Below are positions 53,646-62,585 of a stretch of DNA of 64,000 nucleotides, piece after piece. The notes under the pieces are model-generated. The model had not been told where the DNA came from, did no database searches, and saw nothing but the letters and a program-made list of their open reading frames with translations. The stretch's first letter is position 1. Every line of letters begins with the position of its first letter. The translations under genes and the position numbers were made by a program. This DNA comes from AC-51 sp036265325 (GTDB lineage: Bacteria; Actinomycetota; UBA4738; HRBIN12): positions 1 through 64,000 of the forward strand of contig DATAPH010000009.1 of NCBI GenBank assembly GCA_036265325.1, in the 5' to 3' direction.

Positions 53646-54587
53646 ATGCCGGTCGTCACCCGGCGGGAGCTCCTCGAAGCAGGGGTGCACTTCGGCCACC
53701 AGACCCGCCGGTGGAACCCGAAGATGAAGCCGTTCCTGTTCGGGGAGCGTTCCGGGATCTACCTCATCGACCTCGAGCGCTCGCTCGACGGGCTCGAGGA
53801 AACCCACGGATTCGTCCAAGGCCTCGGCCGTCGCCGCGGCATCGTCCTGTTCATCGGAACGAAGAAGCAGGCCCAGGAGGTCGTCGCCGACCACGCTACA
53901 CGCGTCGGCATGCCGTTCGTGAACAACCGCTGGCTCGGCGGCATGCTCACCAACTTCGCCACGATCCGCGGCCGGCTCCTTCGCATGCGCGAGCTGGTCG
54001 AGATGGAGGAGACCGGCGCGATGGAGCGGCTCCCGAAGAAGGAGGCGATCCGCCTCCGCCACGAGCGCGAGAAGCTCGAGCGCAACCTCGGCGGGATCCG
54101 TTCGCTCGAACGCCTGCCCGACGCGGTCTTCGTGATCGACACCAAGAAGGAGCACATCGCCGTCACAGAGGCGCGCAAGCTCGGCATCCCCGTGATCGCG
54201 ATCGTGGACACGAACTGCGACCCCGACGAGGTCGACTACGTGATCCCCGGCAACGATGATGCGATCCGCGCGGTGAACTTGGTCACCCGGGTCGTCGCCG
54301 ACTCGCTCGCCGAGGGCTACGCGATGGCGAGGGAAGAGGTCGTTGAGAAGGTGACGGCGCGCGCGCCGCGAGCGCCCGGCGCCAAGCCCCAGGCCGCGCC
54401 GGCCGCCGTGGACGACACCCCCTCCGCCGAAGAGGCCGCCGCGATCGCCGCCACCACCGTGTTCGAGCCGGATGTGCCGTCGGCGGAGCCAGAGGGCGAC
54501 GAGATCGTCGCGGAGGACACGGCATCAGAGCAGGCATCGAGCGCCGAGCCCGAGGACGTGCCGGTTCCTGCGGGGGAGGGGTCCTGA
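53646..54587 (+). CDS. rpsB: 30S ribosomal protein S2 with acidic C-terminal tail
   Basis: The 313-residue product has an S2 core at about residues 1-235 (LLEAGVHFGHQTRRWNPKMK, RRGIVLFIGTKKQAQEVV, NNRWLGGMLTNFATI, LPDAVFVIDTKKEH). A ~75-residue tail rich in Ala, Pro, Glu and Asp follows. AAAGGAG lies eight bases upstream of the ATG. Its stop overlaps the tsf start (TGATG). Confidence 0.95.
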   Translation: MPVVTRRELLEAGVHFGHQTRRWNPKMKPFLFGERSGIYLIDLERSLDGLEETHGFVQGLGRRRGIVLFIGTKKQAQEVVADHATRVGMPFVNNRWLGGMLTNFATIRGRLLRMRELVEMEETGAMERLPKKEAIRLRHEREKLERNLGGIRSLERLPDAVFVIDTKKEHIAVTEARKLGIPVIAIVDTNCDPDEVDYVIPGNDDAIRAVNLVTRVVADSLAEGYAMAREEVVEKVTARAPRAPGAKPQAAPAAVDDTPSAEEAAAIAATTVFEPDVPSAEPEGDEIVAEDTASEQASSAEPEDVPVPAGEGS

Positions 54588-55195
54588 TGGCCGACGTCAC
54601 GGCCGCGATGGTCAAGGAGCTCCGCGAGGCGACCGGCGCGGGCATGATGGACTGCAAGCGCGCCTTGATCGAGGCCGATGGCGACCTGACGCGCGCCACC
54701 GAGCTCTTGCGCGAGAAGGGCCTCGCCAGCGCCGCCAAGCGTGCCGGCCGCAGTGCCAACCAAGGCCTGATCGACGCCTACGTGCACTTCAACAACACCG
54801 TCGGCGCGATGGTCGAGGTCAACTGCGAGACCGACTTCGTCGCCAACACCGACGAGTTCCGCCAGTTGGTGAAGGACCTCGCGCTCCACGTCGCGAGCCC
54901 GTCCGCGCCGCGATGGGTCACCCGCGACGAGGTCCCGGCCTCGATCCTGGAGGCCGAGCAGAAGATCGCCGAAGCGCAGGCCCGCGAGTCCGGCAAGCCA
55001 GACAACGTGGTGCCCCGGATCGTCGAGGGCAAGATCGAGGCGTTCCTGAAGGACAACGTGCTGCTCGATCAGCCGTTCGTGAAGGACGACAGCAAGACGA
55101 TCCAGCAGTACCTCGACGAGGTCGGCGCGAAGACCGGCGAGAAGGTGCAGGTCAAGCGGTTCGCCCGGTTCAAGCTCGGCGAGGACGCCGCGTAG
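54587..55195 (+). CDS. tsf: elongation factor Ts
   Basis: The 202-residue GDP/GTP exchange factor for EF-Tu has an N-terminal UBA-like domain (MVKELREATGAGMMDCKRAL), then VEVNCETDFVANTDEFRQLV with the TDFV motif that contacts EF-Tu. It is the short form with one dimerisation core, compared with 283 residues in E. coli. It is coupled to rpsB. Confidence 0.95.
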   Translation: MADVTAAMVKELREATGAGMMDCKRALIEADGDLTRATELLREKGLASAAKRAGRSANQGLIDAYVHFNNTVGAMVEVNCETDFVANTDEFRQLVKDLALHVASPSAPRWVTRDEVPASILEAEQKIAEAQARESGKPDNVVPRIVEGKIEAFLKDNVLLDQPFVKDDSKTIQQYLDEVGAKTGEKVQVKRFARFKLGEDAA

Positions 55196-55203
55196 CGCCG
55201 GAG

Positions 55204-55209
55204 TAAGCT
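55204..55209 (+). promoter_or_regulatory. -10 hexamer of pyrH
   Basis: TAAGCT, about 65 bases before the pyrH ATG. The resulting leader contains GAGGGAGGA as ribosome binding site, 9 bases from the ATG. Confidence 0.45.
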
Positions 55210-55273
55210 GAGGCGACCCGACGGCCACACGCCCCGCTGGCGGCCGCGGACCCGAGGGAGGATCGCGATACGC

Positions 55274-55990
55274 ATGGATGACGGCGCACGACCCACGTAC
55301 CACCGGGTCTTGCTCAAGCTCTCCGGCGAAGCCTTCGCGCCGGCTTCGGGCTCCGGGATCTCCGACGCGTCCACCGGCCTGATCGCGCGGCAGCTCGCCG
55401 AGGTCGTCGACATCGGCATCCAGCCGGCCGTGGTGGTCGGCGGCGGCAACATCTGGCGGGGCCGTCAGGCACCGGGCATCGAGCGCAACCGTGCCGACTA
55501 CATGGGGATGCTCGCGACGATCATGAACGCGCTCGCGTTGCAGGACGCCCTCGAGAAGATCCACGTGCCGACCCGGGTGCAGTCCGCGATCGCGATGACG
55601 CAGGTCGCCGAGCCGTTCCTCCCGCTTCGCGCGATCCGCCACCTCGAGAAGGGACGCGTCGTGATCTTCGCGGCCGGGCTCGGGGTGCCGTACTTCTCGA
55701 CCGACACGTGCGCGGCGCAGCGCGCGCTCGAGATCAACGCCGACGCGCTGCTGAAGGGGACCAAGGTCGACGGCGTCTACACCGCCGACCCGGTGCTCGA
55801 TCCGTCCGCCGACCGGATCGACGCGCTCGGATACTCGGACTTCCTTCGAGAGGGCTACGGCGTGATGGACGCGACGGCCGTGTCGCTCTGCATGGAGAAC
55901 AAGCTGCCGATCCTCGTGTTCAATCTTCGCGACGACGGCAACATCCGCCGCGTCGTGACCGGCGAGCAGATCGGGACGACGATCCATTGA
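55274..55990 (+). CDS. pyrH: uridylate kinase
   Basis: The 238-residue hexameric UMP kinase has RVLLKLSGEAFAPASGSGIS, VVVGGGNIWRGRQAPGIERN, DYMGMLATIMNALALQDAL and the AAK-fold GTKVDGVYTADPVLDPSA. It makes UDP for nucleic acid and cell-wall precursors. Start ATG 55274. frr follows 10 bp later, the standard order. Confidence 0.95.
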   Translation: MDDGARPTYHRVLLKLSGEAFAPASGSGISDASTGLIARQLAEVVDIGIQPAVVVGGGNIWRGRQAPGIERNRADYMGMLATIMNALALQDALEKIHVPTRVQSAIAMTQVAEPFLPLRAIRHLEKGRVVIFAAGLGVPYFSTDTCAAQRALEINADALLKGTKVDGVYTADPVLDPSADRIDALGYSDFLREGYGVMDATAVSLCMENKLPILVFNLRDDGNIRRVVTGEQIGTTIH

Positions 55991-56000
55991 GGGAGCGACC

Positions 56001-56561
56001 GTGACGATCGACGATTCGATGCGCGACGCCGAGCACAAGATGGATCAGGCCGTGACGCACCTCAAGGACGACCTCGCCGGCGTCCGCACCGGGCGCGCGA
56101 CGCCCGCCGTGCTCAACCGCGTGCAGGTCGAGTACTACGGCACGCCGGTGCCGCTCAACCAGCTGGCGAGCATCAATGTCCCCGAGCCTCGGCTGTTGCA
56201 GGTCCAGCCCTTCGACAAGAGCGCGATCGCGGCGATCGAGAAGGCTATCCAGACGAGCGACCTCGGGATCACGCCCAACAACGACGGCAACGTGATCCGG
56301 CTCGCGTTTCCCCCCCTGACCGAGGAACGCCGCCGAGAGCTGGTCAAACAGGTCCACGGTCGGGCCGAGGAAGGCCGGGTGGCGGTTCGCAACGTCCGCC
56401 GCCACGCCAAGGACGAGCTCGAGAAGCTTGAGCACGCGGGCGACATCTCGGAAGATGACCTGCAGAGGGCGGAGAAGGACCTACAGAAGCTGACCGACCG
56501 GTTCGTGACCGAGATCGACCAGATCCAAGGTCACAAGGAGCAGGAACTGATGGAGGTCTAG
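56001..56561 (+). CDS. frr: ribosome recycling factor
   Basis: The 186-residue three-helix-bundle plus beta domain splits post-termination ribosomes with EF-G. It has HLKDDLAGVRTGRATPAVLN, VEYYGTPVPLNQLASINVPE, SDLGITPNNDGNVIRLAFPP and TEERRRELVKQVHGRAEEGR. Start GTG 56001. It directly precedes cdsA by 4 bp. Confidence 0.95.
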   Translation: MTIDDSMRDAEHKMDQAVTHLKDDLAGVRTGRATPAVLNRVQVEYYGTPVPLNQLASINVPEPRLLQVQPFDKSAIAAIEKAIQTSDLGITPNNDGNVIRLAFPPLTEERRRELVKQVHGRAEEGRVAVRNVRRHAKDELEKLEHAGDISEDDLQRAEKDLQKLTDRFVTEIDQIQGHKEQELMEV

Positions 56562-56565
56562 CCCG

Positions 56566-58095
56566 ATGCCTGACGAGAAGAACGGCGACGAGCTTTTCGA
56601 AGATCTGGACAAGTTCTTCGCGCCGATCCGCGACGTCGACTGGGAGGAGCCCGAGGAGCCGGCCGCCGTGACGCCGTCGGAGGAGCACGTCTCGGTGCGG
56701 ACCGAAGATCCGGTCGCCGAGGTCTCGATGCCCCAGGCGTCCGCACCCGAGCCGCCGCCTCCCGCGATCGAGGACGACGACGAGGCATGGCACGACACCG
56801 GCCAACTCGAGCAGATCGACGAGATCTTGGGCGAGCCCGAGCAGCCCGACGTCGTGACGCTCGGCGAGGTGGAGGAGCCCCCGGGCGATGCCGCGGCCGC
56901 CGAGCCCGCCGAGATGCGGTCGGTGTGGGAGGAGCCACCGAGCGCCGGCTTTGAACAGGAAGCCGTCGTCGTGCGCGCACCCTCCGAGGAGGAGCTGCAA
57001 GCCGCGGCGGAGCACTTCGCCGGGTCGATCGGTCACGACGAGACCTATCCGACCGAACCCGTAGACGTGTTCGGAGGCGAGAGCCGCGATAGCGACCTGT
57101 TGAGCGACCTCGGCGCCGAGGAGATCGAAGAGGAGCTGCTCTCCGACATCGACGAATCCTCCGCGCCGCGCACCGTCGTCGTCGGCGGCGAGGGCACGAG
57201 CGGCCCGAGCTGGCAAGAACCTGCCGCCGTCGAGGTGGGCGCCGAGATCGACCGACGCGGCCCGTCCGGTGATCGAGACGTGCCCGCCGCGTTCATGACC
57301 GGCGTCGGCCTGGCCGCCGTGGCCGTCGTGTCGCTGTGGGCCGGACCGGCGTACTTCGCCGCGTTCGCCGGGCTGTTGGTGCTCGTTGCGCAGGGTGAGC
57401 TCTTCGGCGTCCTCGTCAAGCATCACGCGCGACCGGCATCGTTGATCGGCCTCGTCGCCGGCGGGCTGATGATGCTTGGCGCCTACTGGCGGGGCGAGGC
57501 CGCAACGCCGGCCATGTTCGCACTCGGTGTGGTCGCCGCGTTCCTGTGGTTCATGACCGTTCCGATCGACCAGCGCGTCCATGTCGTCCGCGACCTCGGC
57601 ATGACGGTCCTCAACATGGCGTGGATCCCGTTGCTGGGCGGCTATCTGATCGCAACGCTCAAGCTGCCAGACGGCAACACGCTCGTCCTGTCGGTGATCT
57701 TGCTCACCTTCTTATTCGACACGACCGCGTTCCTGGCGGGCTCGATCTCGGGCGGCGGCTGGATCCAACGGCCGCTCGCGCCCAACGTGAGCCCGAAGAA
57801 GTCGTGGGAGGGCATCATCATCGGCGCGGCGTTCACCACGCTCGCGTCGGCGGCGCTCGTCACGTCGTTCGTCAGCGTCTTCGAAGGCCGCCGGCTCGCG
57901 GCGGTGGCCCTCGGGTTGGTCATCTCGATCGCCGCCACGTTCGGCGATCTCGCCGAGTCGCTGATCAAGCGCGACATCGGGGTCAAGGACATGGGGACGC
58001 TGCTGCCGGGCCACGGGGGGGTGCTCGACCGGATCGATTCCCTGCTGTTCGTCGCGCCCGCTACGTTCCTGCTGTTCCGCATCGTGTTCGGTTGA
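56566..58095 (+). CDS. cdsA: phosphatidate cytidylyltransferase with long acidic N-terminus
   Basis: The 509-residue product makes CDP-diacylglycerol from phosphatidate and CTP. Residues 1 to about 245 are acidic and low-complexity (EEPEEPAAVTPSEEHVSV, ADIDESS-type), with no clear fold. The membrane domain at about 246-509 has eight or so TM helices and the family signature SLIKRDIGVKDMGTLLPGHG then GVLDRIDS. CdsA is normally ~270 residues, so nearly half the protein is extension; its role (scaffold or protein contacts) is unknown. It sits between frr and dxr. Confidence 0.93.
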   Translation: MPDEKNGDELFEDLDKFFAPIRDVDWEEPEEPAAVTPSEEHVSVRTEDPVAEVSMPQASAPEPPPPAIEDDDEAWHDTGQLEQIDEILGEPEQPDVVTLGEVEEPPGDAAAAEPAEMRSVWEEPPSAGFEQEAVVVRAPSEEELQAAAEHFAGSIGHDETYPTEPVDVFGGESRDSDLLSDLGAEEIEEELLSDIDESSAPRTVVVGGEGTSGPSWQEPAAVEVGAEIDRRGPSGDRDVPAAFMTGVGLAAVAVVSLWAGPAYFAAFAGLLVLVAQGELFGVLVKHHARPASLIGLVAGGLMMLGAYWRGEAATPAMFALGVVAAFLWFMTVPIDQRVHVVRDLGMTVLNMAWIPLLGGYLIATLKLPDGNTLVLSVILLTFLFDTTAFLAGSISGGGWIQRPLAPNVSPKKSWEGIIIGAAFTTLASAALVTSFVSVFEGRRLAAVALGLVISIAATFGDLAESLIKRDIGVKDMGTLLPGHGGVLDRIDSLLFVAPATFLLFRIVFG

Positions 58096-58138
58096 GGTGA
58101 TGTTCGGAGCGCTCAGCGGGGTTGCGCCGAGGGCGGGG

Positions 58139-58144
58139 TAAGCT
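58139..58144 (+). promoter_or_regulatory. -10 hexamer of dxr, leaderless position
   Basis: TAAGCT, seven bases before the ATG of dxr; it sets that start against the earlier in-frame start at 58122. Confidence 0.55.
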
Positions 58145-58151
58145 CGACGGC

Positions 58152-59309
58152 ATGAGGCAGCTGGGCATCCTCGGGTCGACGGGATCGATCGGCACGCAGG
58201 CGCTCGATGTGGTGCGCCGCAACCCGGAGCGGTTCAAGGTGGTTGGACTGTCGGCCGCCGGCATGAACCAGGAGCTGTTCGTCGGACAGATCCGCGAGTT
58301 CCTGCCGCCCCATGTCGCGATCGCCGACGAGGAGGCCGCGCGCGACATCCAGGACCACCTTGGGCAGGTCAAAGGCGTCGAGTTCATCGTCGGCCCCGAC
58401 GCCGCCGAGCGGCTCGCGCGCGAGACCGAGGGAGACTTCGTCGTCAACGCGCTCGTCGGCAGCGCCGGCCTCGGTCCGACGCTCGCGGCCCTGCAGGCCG
58501 GCAAGACCCTCGCGTTGGCCAACAAGGAGTCGCTCGTCGTCGGCGGCGAGCTCGTGATGGATCTCGTCAAGGGCGAGCCCGAGCGGCTGCTGCCCGTCGA
58601 CTCCGAGCACGCGGCGCTCGCGATGGCGATCCGCCACGAGCGACGCGAGGACCTGAAGCGCGTGGTCATCACCGGATCCGGCGGACCCTTCCGCGGATGG
58701 ACCCACGGCGAGCTGCAGCGCGCGAGCCTCAAGGAGGCGCTTCAGCACCCGGTGTGGTCGATGGGACCGAAGATCACGATCGACTCGGCGACGCTGATGA
58801 ACAAGGGCCTCGAGGTGATCGAGGCGCACTACCTGTTCGACCTCGACTACTCACAGATCCACGTGCTCGTGCACCCGGAGGGGATCGTCCACGGCATGGC
58901 GGAGTTCCGTGACGGGAGCCTCCGGGCCGAGATGGCGACCGCCGACATGCGGTTGCCCATCCAGCTCGCGCTCGCGTGGCCGGAGCGCCTGCCCACCGGC
59001 GTCGAGCCGGTGCCGCTCACGGAGCGGCAGCTCACCTTCGAACCGGTCGACCGTGAAGCCTTCCCCGCGGTCGATCTTGCATACCGTGTCGGCGGTCTGG
59101 GGCTCACGTTCCCGGCGGTGATGAACGCCGCGAACGAGGTCGCCGTCATGGCCTTCCTGGAAGGGAAGATCCCGCTCACCCGGATCGTCGATGCCGTGCA
59201 GACGGTCGTCGACGAGCATGAGCCCGCCTCGATCGTCTCGGTCGTCAACATCGAGCGTGCCGACGCGTGGGCGCGTCATCGAGCGGCCGAGATCATCGAG
59301 GAGCGCTGA
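58152..59309 (+). CDS. dxr: 1-deoxy-D-xylulose 5-phosphate reductoisomerase
   Basis: The 385-residue product catalyses the first committed step of the MEP isoprenoid pathway. NADPH binding is shown by LGSTGSIGTQALDVVRRNPE. LANKESLVVGGELV, LPVDSEHAA and TGSGGPFRGWTH form the substrate and metal site, and SATLMNKGLEVIEAH the later one. rseP follows and ispG lies further downstream, so two MEP genes flank the protease and a two-component system. Confidence 0.95.
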   Translation: MRQLGILGSTGSIGTQALDVVRRNPERFKVVGLSAAGMNQELFVGQIREFLPPHVAIADEEAARDIQDHLGQVKGVEFIVGPDAAERLARETEGDFVVNALVGSAGLGPTLAALQAGKTLALANKESLVVGGELVMDLVKGEPERLLPVDSEHAALAMAIRHERREDLKRVVITGSGGPFRGWTHGELQRASLKEALQHPVWSMGPKITIDSATLMNKGLEVIEAHYLFDLDYSQIHVLVHPEGIVHGMAEFRDGSLRAEMATADMRLPIQLALAWPERLPTGVEPVPLTERQLTFEPVDREAFPAVDLAYRVGGLGLTFPAVMNAANEVAVMAFLEGKIPLTRIVDAVQTVVDEHEPASIVSVVNIERADAWARHRAAEIIEER

Positions 59310-59313
59310 CCCC

Positions 59314-60426
59314 GTGGCCTTCGGGCTCTCCATCCTGCTGTTCGTCGTCGCGTTGTTCGCCATCGTGATGATCCACGAGGGCGGCCACTACCTCGGCGCG
59401 CGGCTCTACAACTTCCGCATCCTCGAGTACTTCATCGGGTTCGGGCCGCGTCTGTGGTCGTTCCGGCGTGGCGAGATCGAGTACGGCGTGAAGGCGATCC
59501 CGGCCGGCGGCTACGTGAAGATCGCCGGGATGAACCCCTTCGAGAACGACGTCCCGCCCGGCGACGAGGACCGCGCGTACGGCGCGAAGCCGATCAGGCA
59601 GCGCATCGTCGTGATCCTCGCGGGTCCCATGTCGCACTTCATCGTCGCGTGGCTGATCTTCTCGGCGGTCTTCATGTTCTCGGCCAACTTCAACATCCCC
59701 GGCATCGTCGGCGTGACGCCTCAGCTCGATGGGAAGCCGTCGCCGGCGGCGGCGGCCGGGATCCAGCCGGGCGACGTGATCCAGCGGATCGGCGACCTGA
59801 ACCAACCGACGCGCGACCAGATCGGCACGTACCAGGCCGCGCACGTCGGCCAACCCATCACCTACGTGGTCGACCGAAACGAGCAGTCCGTGACGCTCAC
59901 CATGACCCCCGTGCAAACGACCCTGAAGGACGGCACGAAGATCACGCGCGTCGGGATCGAGCTCTCGGGCGTGAAGGAGCCCCCGCTCGTCGCGCTCGCC
60001 CACGGCGCAGGCCAGGTGTGGGACACAACCGTCGCGGCCGTCGGGGGTCTCGTGCACGTGTTCGGGCCGTCGGGGGTCCACGCCATGTTGAGCTCGCTGT
60101 TCGATGGCGCGCCGCGGCAGACCGACGGCGCCGTCTCCCTCGTCGGCGCGTCGCAGGCCGCCGGACATGCCGGCTCCCAGGGAGCCTGGGCCTACTTCTT
60201 CAGCCTGTTCGCGACCGTCGTGCTGTTCATCGGCCTGGTGAACCTGCTGCCCCTGCCACCGCTGGACGGCGGCCACGTCGCGATCGCGCTGATCGAGAAG
60301 GTCCGGGGGCACGCCATCGACATGAAAAAGGTGGTCCCGGTTTCGGCCGTGGTCCTGCTCATCCTCGGGTTCTTCTCGATCTCCGCGATCATCCTCGACA
60401 TCTGGAAGCCCATCCCCGGCACGTAG
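59314..60426 (+). CDS. rseP: RseP-like M50 site-2 zinc metalloprotease
   Basis: The 370-residue intramembrane protease has the zinc motif His21-E-G-G-H25 in VMIHEGGHYLGARLYN (a Gly in place of the usual Leu, still HExxH), a GPMSHFIVAWLIFSA segment, a PDZ domain at about 130-215 (AAAAGIQPGDVIQRIGDLNQ) and the third ligand in LPLPPLDGGHV. It would cleave anti-sigma factors or remnant signal peptides. Start GTG 59314, 4 bp after dxr. It is the second M50-type protein in the window, unrelated in layout to the one at 37973. Confidence 0.93.
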   Translation: MAFGLSILLFVVALFAIVMIHEGGHYLGARLYNFRILEYFIGFGPRLWSFRRGEIEYGVKAIPAGGYVKIAGMNPFENDVPPGDEDRAYGAKPIRQRIVVILAGPMSHFIVAWLIFSAVFMFSANFNIPGIVGVTPQLDGKPSPAAAAGIQPGDVIQRIGDLNQPTRDQIGTYQAAHVGQPITYVVDRNEQSVTLTMTPVQTTLKDGTKITRVGIELSGVKEPPLVALAHGAGQVWDTTVAAVGGLVHVFGPSGVHAMLSSLFDGAPRQTDGAVSLVGASQAAGHAGSQGAWAYFFSLFATVVLFIGLVNLLPLPPLDGGHVAIALIEKVRGHAIDMKKVVPVSAVVLLILGFFSISAIILDIWKPIPGT

Positions 60427-60501
60427 GCTGACCTGCGGGAACGCTGGTCGCCCGTCACAGTTTCTCCATCGCACGACCGTTCGCGCGCAACCGGTCCCGC
60501 G

Positions 60502-60507
60502 TACGAT
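60502..60507 (+). promoter_or_regulatory. -10 hexamer of the response-regulator operon, leaderless position
   Basis: TACGAT, six bases before the GTG at 60514. Confidence 0.5.
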
Positions 60508-60513
60508 GGGCCG

Positions 60514-61206
60514 GTGAGCGAGCAGACGATCCTGGTCGTCGATGACGAGGAAGCGATCGCCGAAGCGGTCCGAGCCCGCCTCGAGTCTGAGGGCTACCGC
60601 GTCGTGGCGGCGGCAGACGGCCCCGAGGCGATCCAGGCCCATGCCGAGCACCGCCCGGACCTCGTGGTCCTGGATCTGATGCTGCCCGGCATGGATGGGT
60701 TGGAGGTCTGCAAGCAGATCCAGCGCGACGGCTGGACGCCGGTCCTGATGCTGACGGCTCGCGCCGAGGAGGCCGACAAGGTCGCCGGGTTCGCGGTCGG
60801 GGCGGACGACTATCTGACCAAGCCGTTCAGCCTTCGCGAGCTGACGGTCCGCGTGAAGGCGATCCTCCGCCGGGTCGATCGCATCAAGGGCGCGGCCGAG
60901 CCGGTCGGGGCGATCGAGCGCAACGGGATGCTGATCGACGCCGCGCGGCGGCGCGTGGAGGTGGACGGCGCGGAGGTCGGCCTCACGCCGCTCGAGTTCG
61001 AGATTCTGCTCACGCTCGCACGTGACCCGGGTGTCGTGTTGAGTCGCGACGCGCTGATGGACGGTGTCTGGGGGTATCGCGATTACGCGGGCGGTCGCGT
61101 GGTGGACTCACACGTCGCGCGCATCCGCCGCAAGCTCGGCGAGGACGGCAACGAGCCGCGGTTCATCCGCACGGTGCACGGCGTCGGGTACGCGTTCAAG
61201 GAGTGA
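60514..61206 (+). CDS. OmpR-family response regulator
   Basis: The 230-residue product has a receiver domain (TILVVDDEEAIAEAVRARL, phospho-Asp54 in VVLDLMLPGMDG, DDYLTKPFSLREL) and a C-terminal winged helix at about 130-228 (LTPLEFEILLTLARDPGVVL, VDSHVARIRRKLGEDG, TVHGVGYAF). Its stop overlaps the kinase start (GTGA), so the pair is co-transcribed. The regulon is unknown. Confidence 0.93.
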   Translation: MSEQTILVVDDEEAIAEAVRARLESEGYRVVAAADGPEAIQAHAEHRPDLVVLDLMLPGMDGLEVCKQIQRDGWTPVLMLTARAEEADKVAGFAVGADDYLTKPFSLRELTVRVKAILRRVDRIKGAAEPVGAIERNGMLIDAARRRVEVDGAEVGLTPLEFEILLTLARDPGVVLSRDALMDGVWGYRDYAGGRVVDSHVARIRRKLGEDGNEPRFIRTVHGVGYAFKE

Positions 61207-62585
61207 GCGCGGTGTCGACGCGTCCCCTTGAACGGTTCCGGTCGATCCGCGCCAAGCTCGGCTCGGTCATCGTCCTGGCGGTCGCGCTCACCCTGCTCGT
61301 CAGCTATCTCGTGATCGGGTTCGCCTTGCGGAACTCGCCGAAGGACAGCGAGGCGATCGACGCGTTGGCGCTCGCGCGCTCGGCCGCGAACGGACAGCTC
61401 ACGAGCATCCCTCCCGACGTGTCGATCGTGACGCAATCGCCTTCGGGCACGATCACGATCGAGGGCGCGCACTTCCCTGTCAATCCGCAGGGGTTCGACG
61501 ACAATGTTCCGCACTGGGGCGTCGTCGGGAGGATCACGTACGCCAGTATCCCGACCGCGGATGGCGGCTGGATCACGGCGATGAAACCGTCACCCTCGCG
61601 CGGCACGCTCGGGCGGATCTCCGCCACGCTCGGGTTCCTCCAGAGCGTGTGGTGGCAGTTCCTGCTCGCCGGCATCGTCGCGGGCTTCATCTCCCTGTTG
61701 ATCGCGCGATGGCTCGCGCGCGGGATGACGCAACCGCTCCGCGACATGGCCGCCGCCGTCCGCCGCATGGAGGTCGGGGACTACACCGCGCGCGTCGAGA
61801 CCCGCAGCCGCGACGAGGTCGGACAGCTCGCCATCGCGTTCAACCGGATGAGCGCCGAGCTCGAGCTCCTCGAGCGCTCGCGGCGCGACCTGGTCGCCAA
61901 CGTCTCGCACGAACTCAAGACCCCGATCACCGCGATCCGCGCACACCTCGAGAACCTGGCCGACGGGATCGAACAGCCCGACCGCGAGACGATGCAGGTG
62001 ATGCTCAACCAAACCGAGCGGCTCGGTCGGCTGGTCGACCAGCTGTTGGATCTCTCCAAGCTGGAGAGTGGCGAGGTCGCGCTTCAGCTCGAGCCGATGA
62101 TGCTCGCCGCAGCGGTCGATCAAGTCATCTCCGAGTTCTCTGTCGGCCGAGCGGTCACCGACCTCTCGCTGACGGCCGACGTTCCCGACGACCTCGGCGT
62201 CGAGGCCGACCGGGAGCGGATCCACCAGGTGCTCTTCAACCTGGTCGACAACGCGGTGCGGTTCACCCCGCCTGGCGGTGCGGTGACGATCCGCGCGTGG
62301 CGCGAGGACGATCGCGTCCAGATCGAGGTGCACGACACCGGCGTCGGCGTCGCGCCCGAGCACCTGCCGCGCTTGTTCGAGCGGTTCTATCGCGCCGACC
62401 CCGCACGGTCGCGCGACGATGGCGGCGGTACCGGCATCGGCTTGGCCATCGCGCGCTCGATCGTCGAGGGGCACGGTGGCCGGATCACCGCGGCGAGCCG
62501 GCCCGGGAACGGTTCGACGTTCACATTCGATCTCCCCGCGGCCCACGCCGCGATGCCCGCAACCGACAGGAGGCCCGCGACGTGA
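61203..62585 (+). CDS. sensor histidine kinase
   Basis: The 460-residue partner kinase has TM1 at about 20-43, an extracytoplasmic domain at about 45-150, TM2 at about 152-172, HAMP at about 173-225 (RWLARGMTQPLRDMAAAVRR), HisKA with His236 in VSHELKTPITAIRAH, and HATPase with LVDNAVRFTPPGG, DTGVGVAPEHLPRLFERFYR and GGGTGIGLAIARSI. The signal is unknown. It is coupled to the regulator before it and to yjbQ after it. Confidence 0.93.
   Translation: MSAVSTRPLERFRSIRAKLGSVIVLAVALTLLVSYLVIGFALRNSPKDSEAIDALALARSAANGQLTSIPPDVSIVTQSPSGTITIEGAHFPVNPQGFDDNVPHWGVVGRITYASIPTADGGWITAMKPSPSRGTLGRISATLGFLQSVWWQFLLAGIVAGFISLLIARWLARGMTQPLRDMAAAVRRMEVGDYTARVETRSRDEVGQLAIAFNRMSAELELLERSRRDLVANVSHELKTPITAIRAHLENLADGIEQPDRETMQVMLNQTERLGRLVDQLLDLSKLESGEVALQLEPMMLAAAVDQVISEFSVGRAVTDLSLTADVPDDLGVEADRERIHQVLFNLVDNAVRFTPPGGAVTIRAWREDDRVQIEVHDTGVGVAPEHLPRLFERFYRADPARSRDDGGGTGIGLAIARSIVEGHGGRITAASRPGNGSTFTFDLPAAHAAMPATDRRPAT

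Noticed and set aside
61649..62581. Long Arg-rich in-frame extension upstream of yjbQ.
   Set aside because: It is the shadow of the histidine kinase in another frame; GTG 62582 overlaps the kinase stop and matches the family N-terminus.
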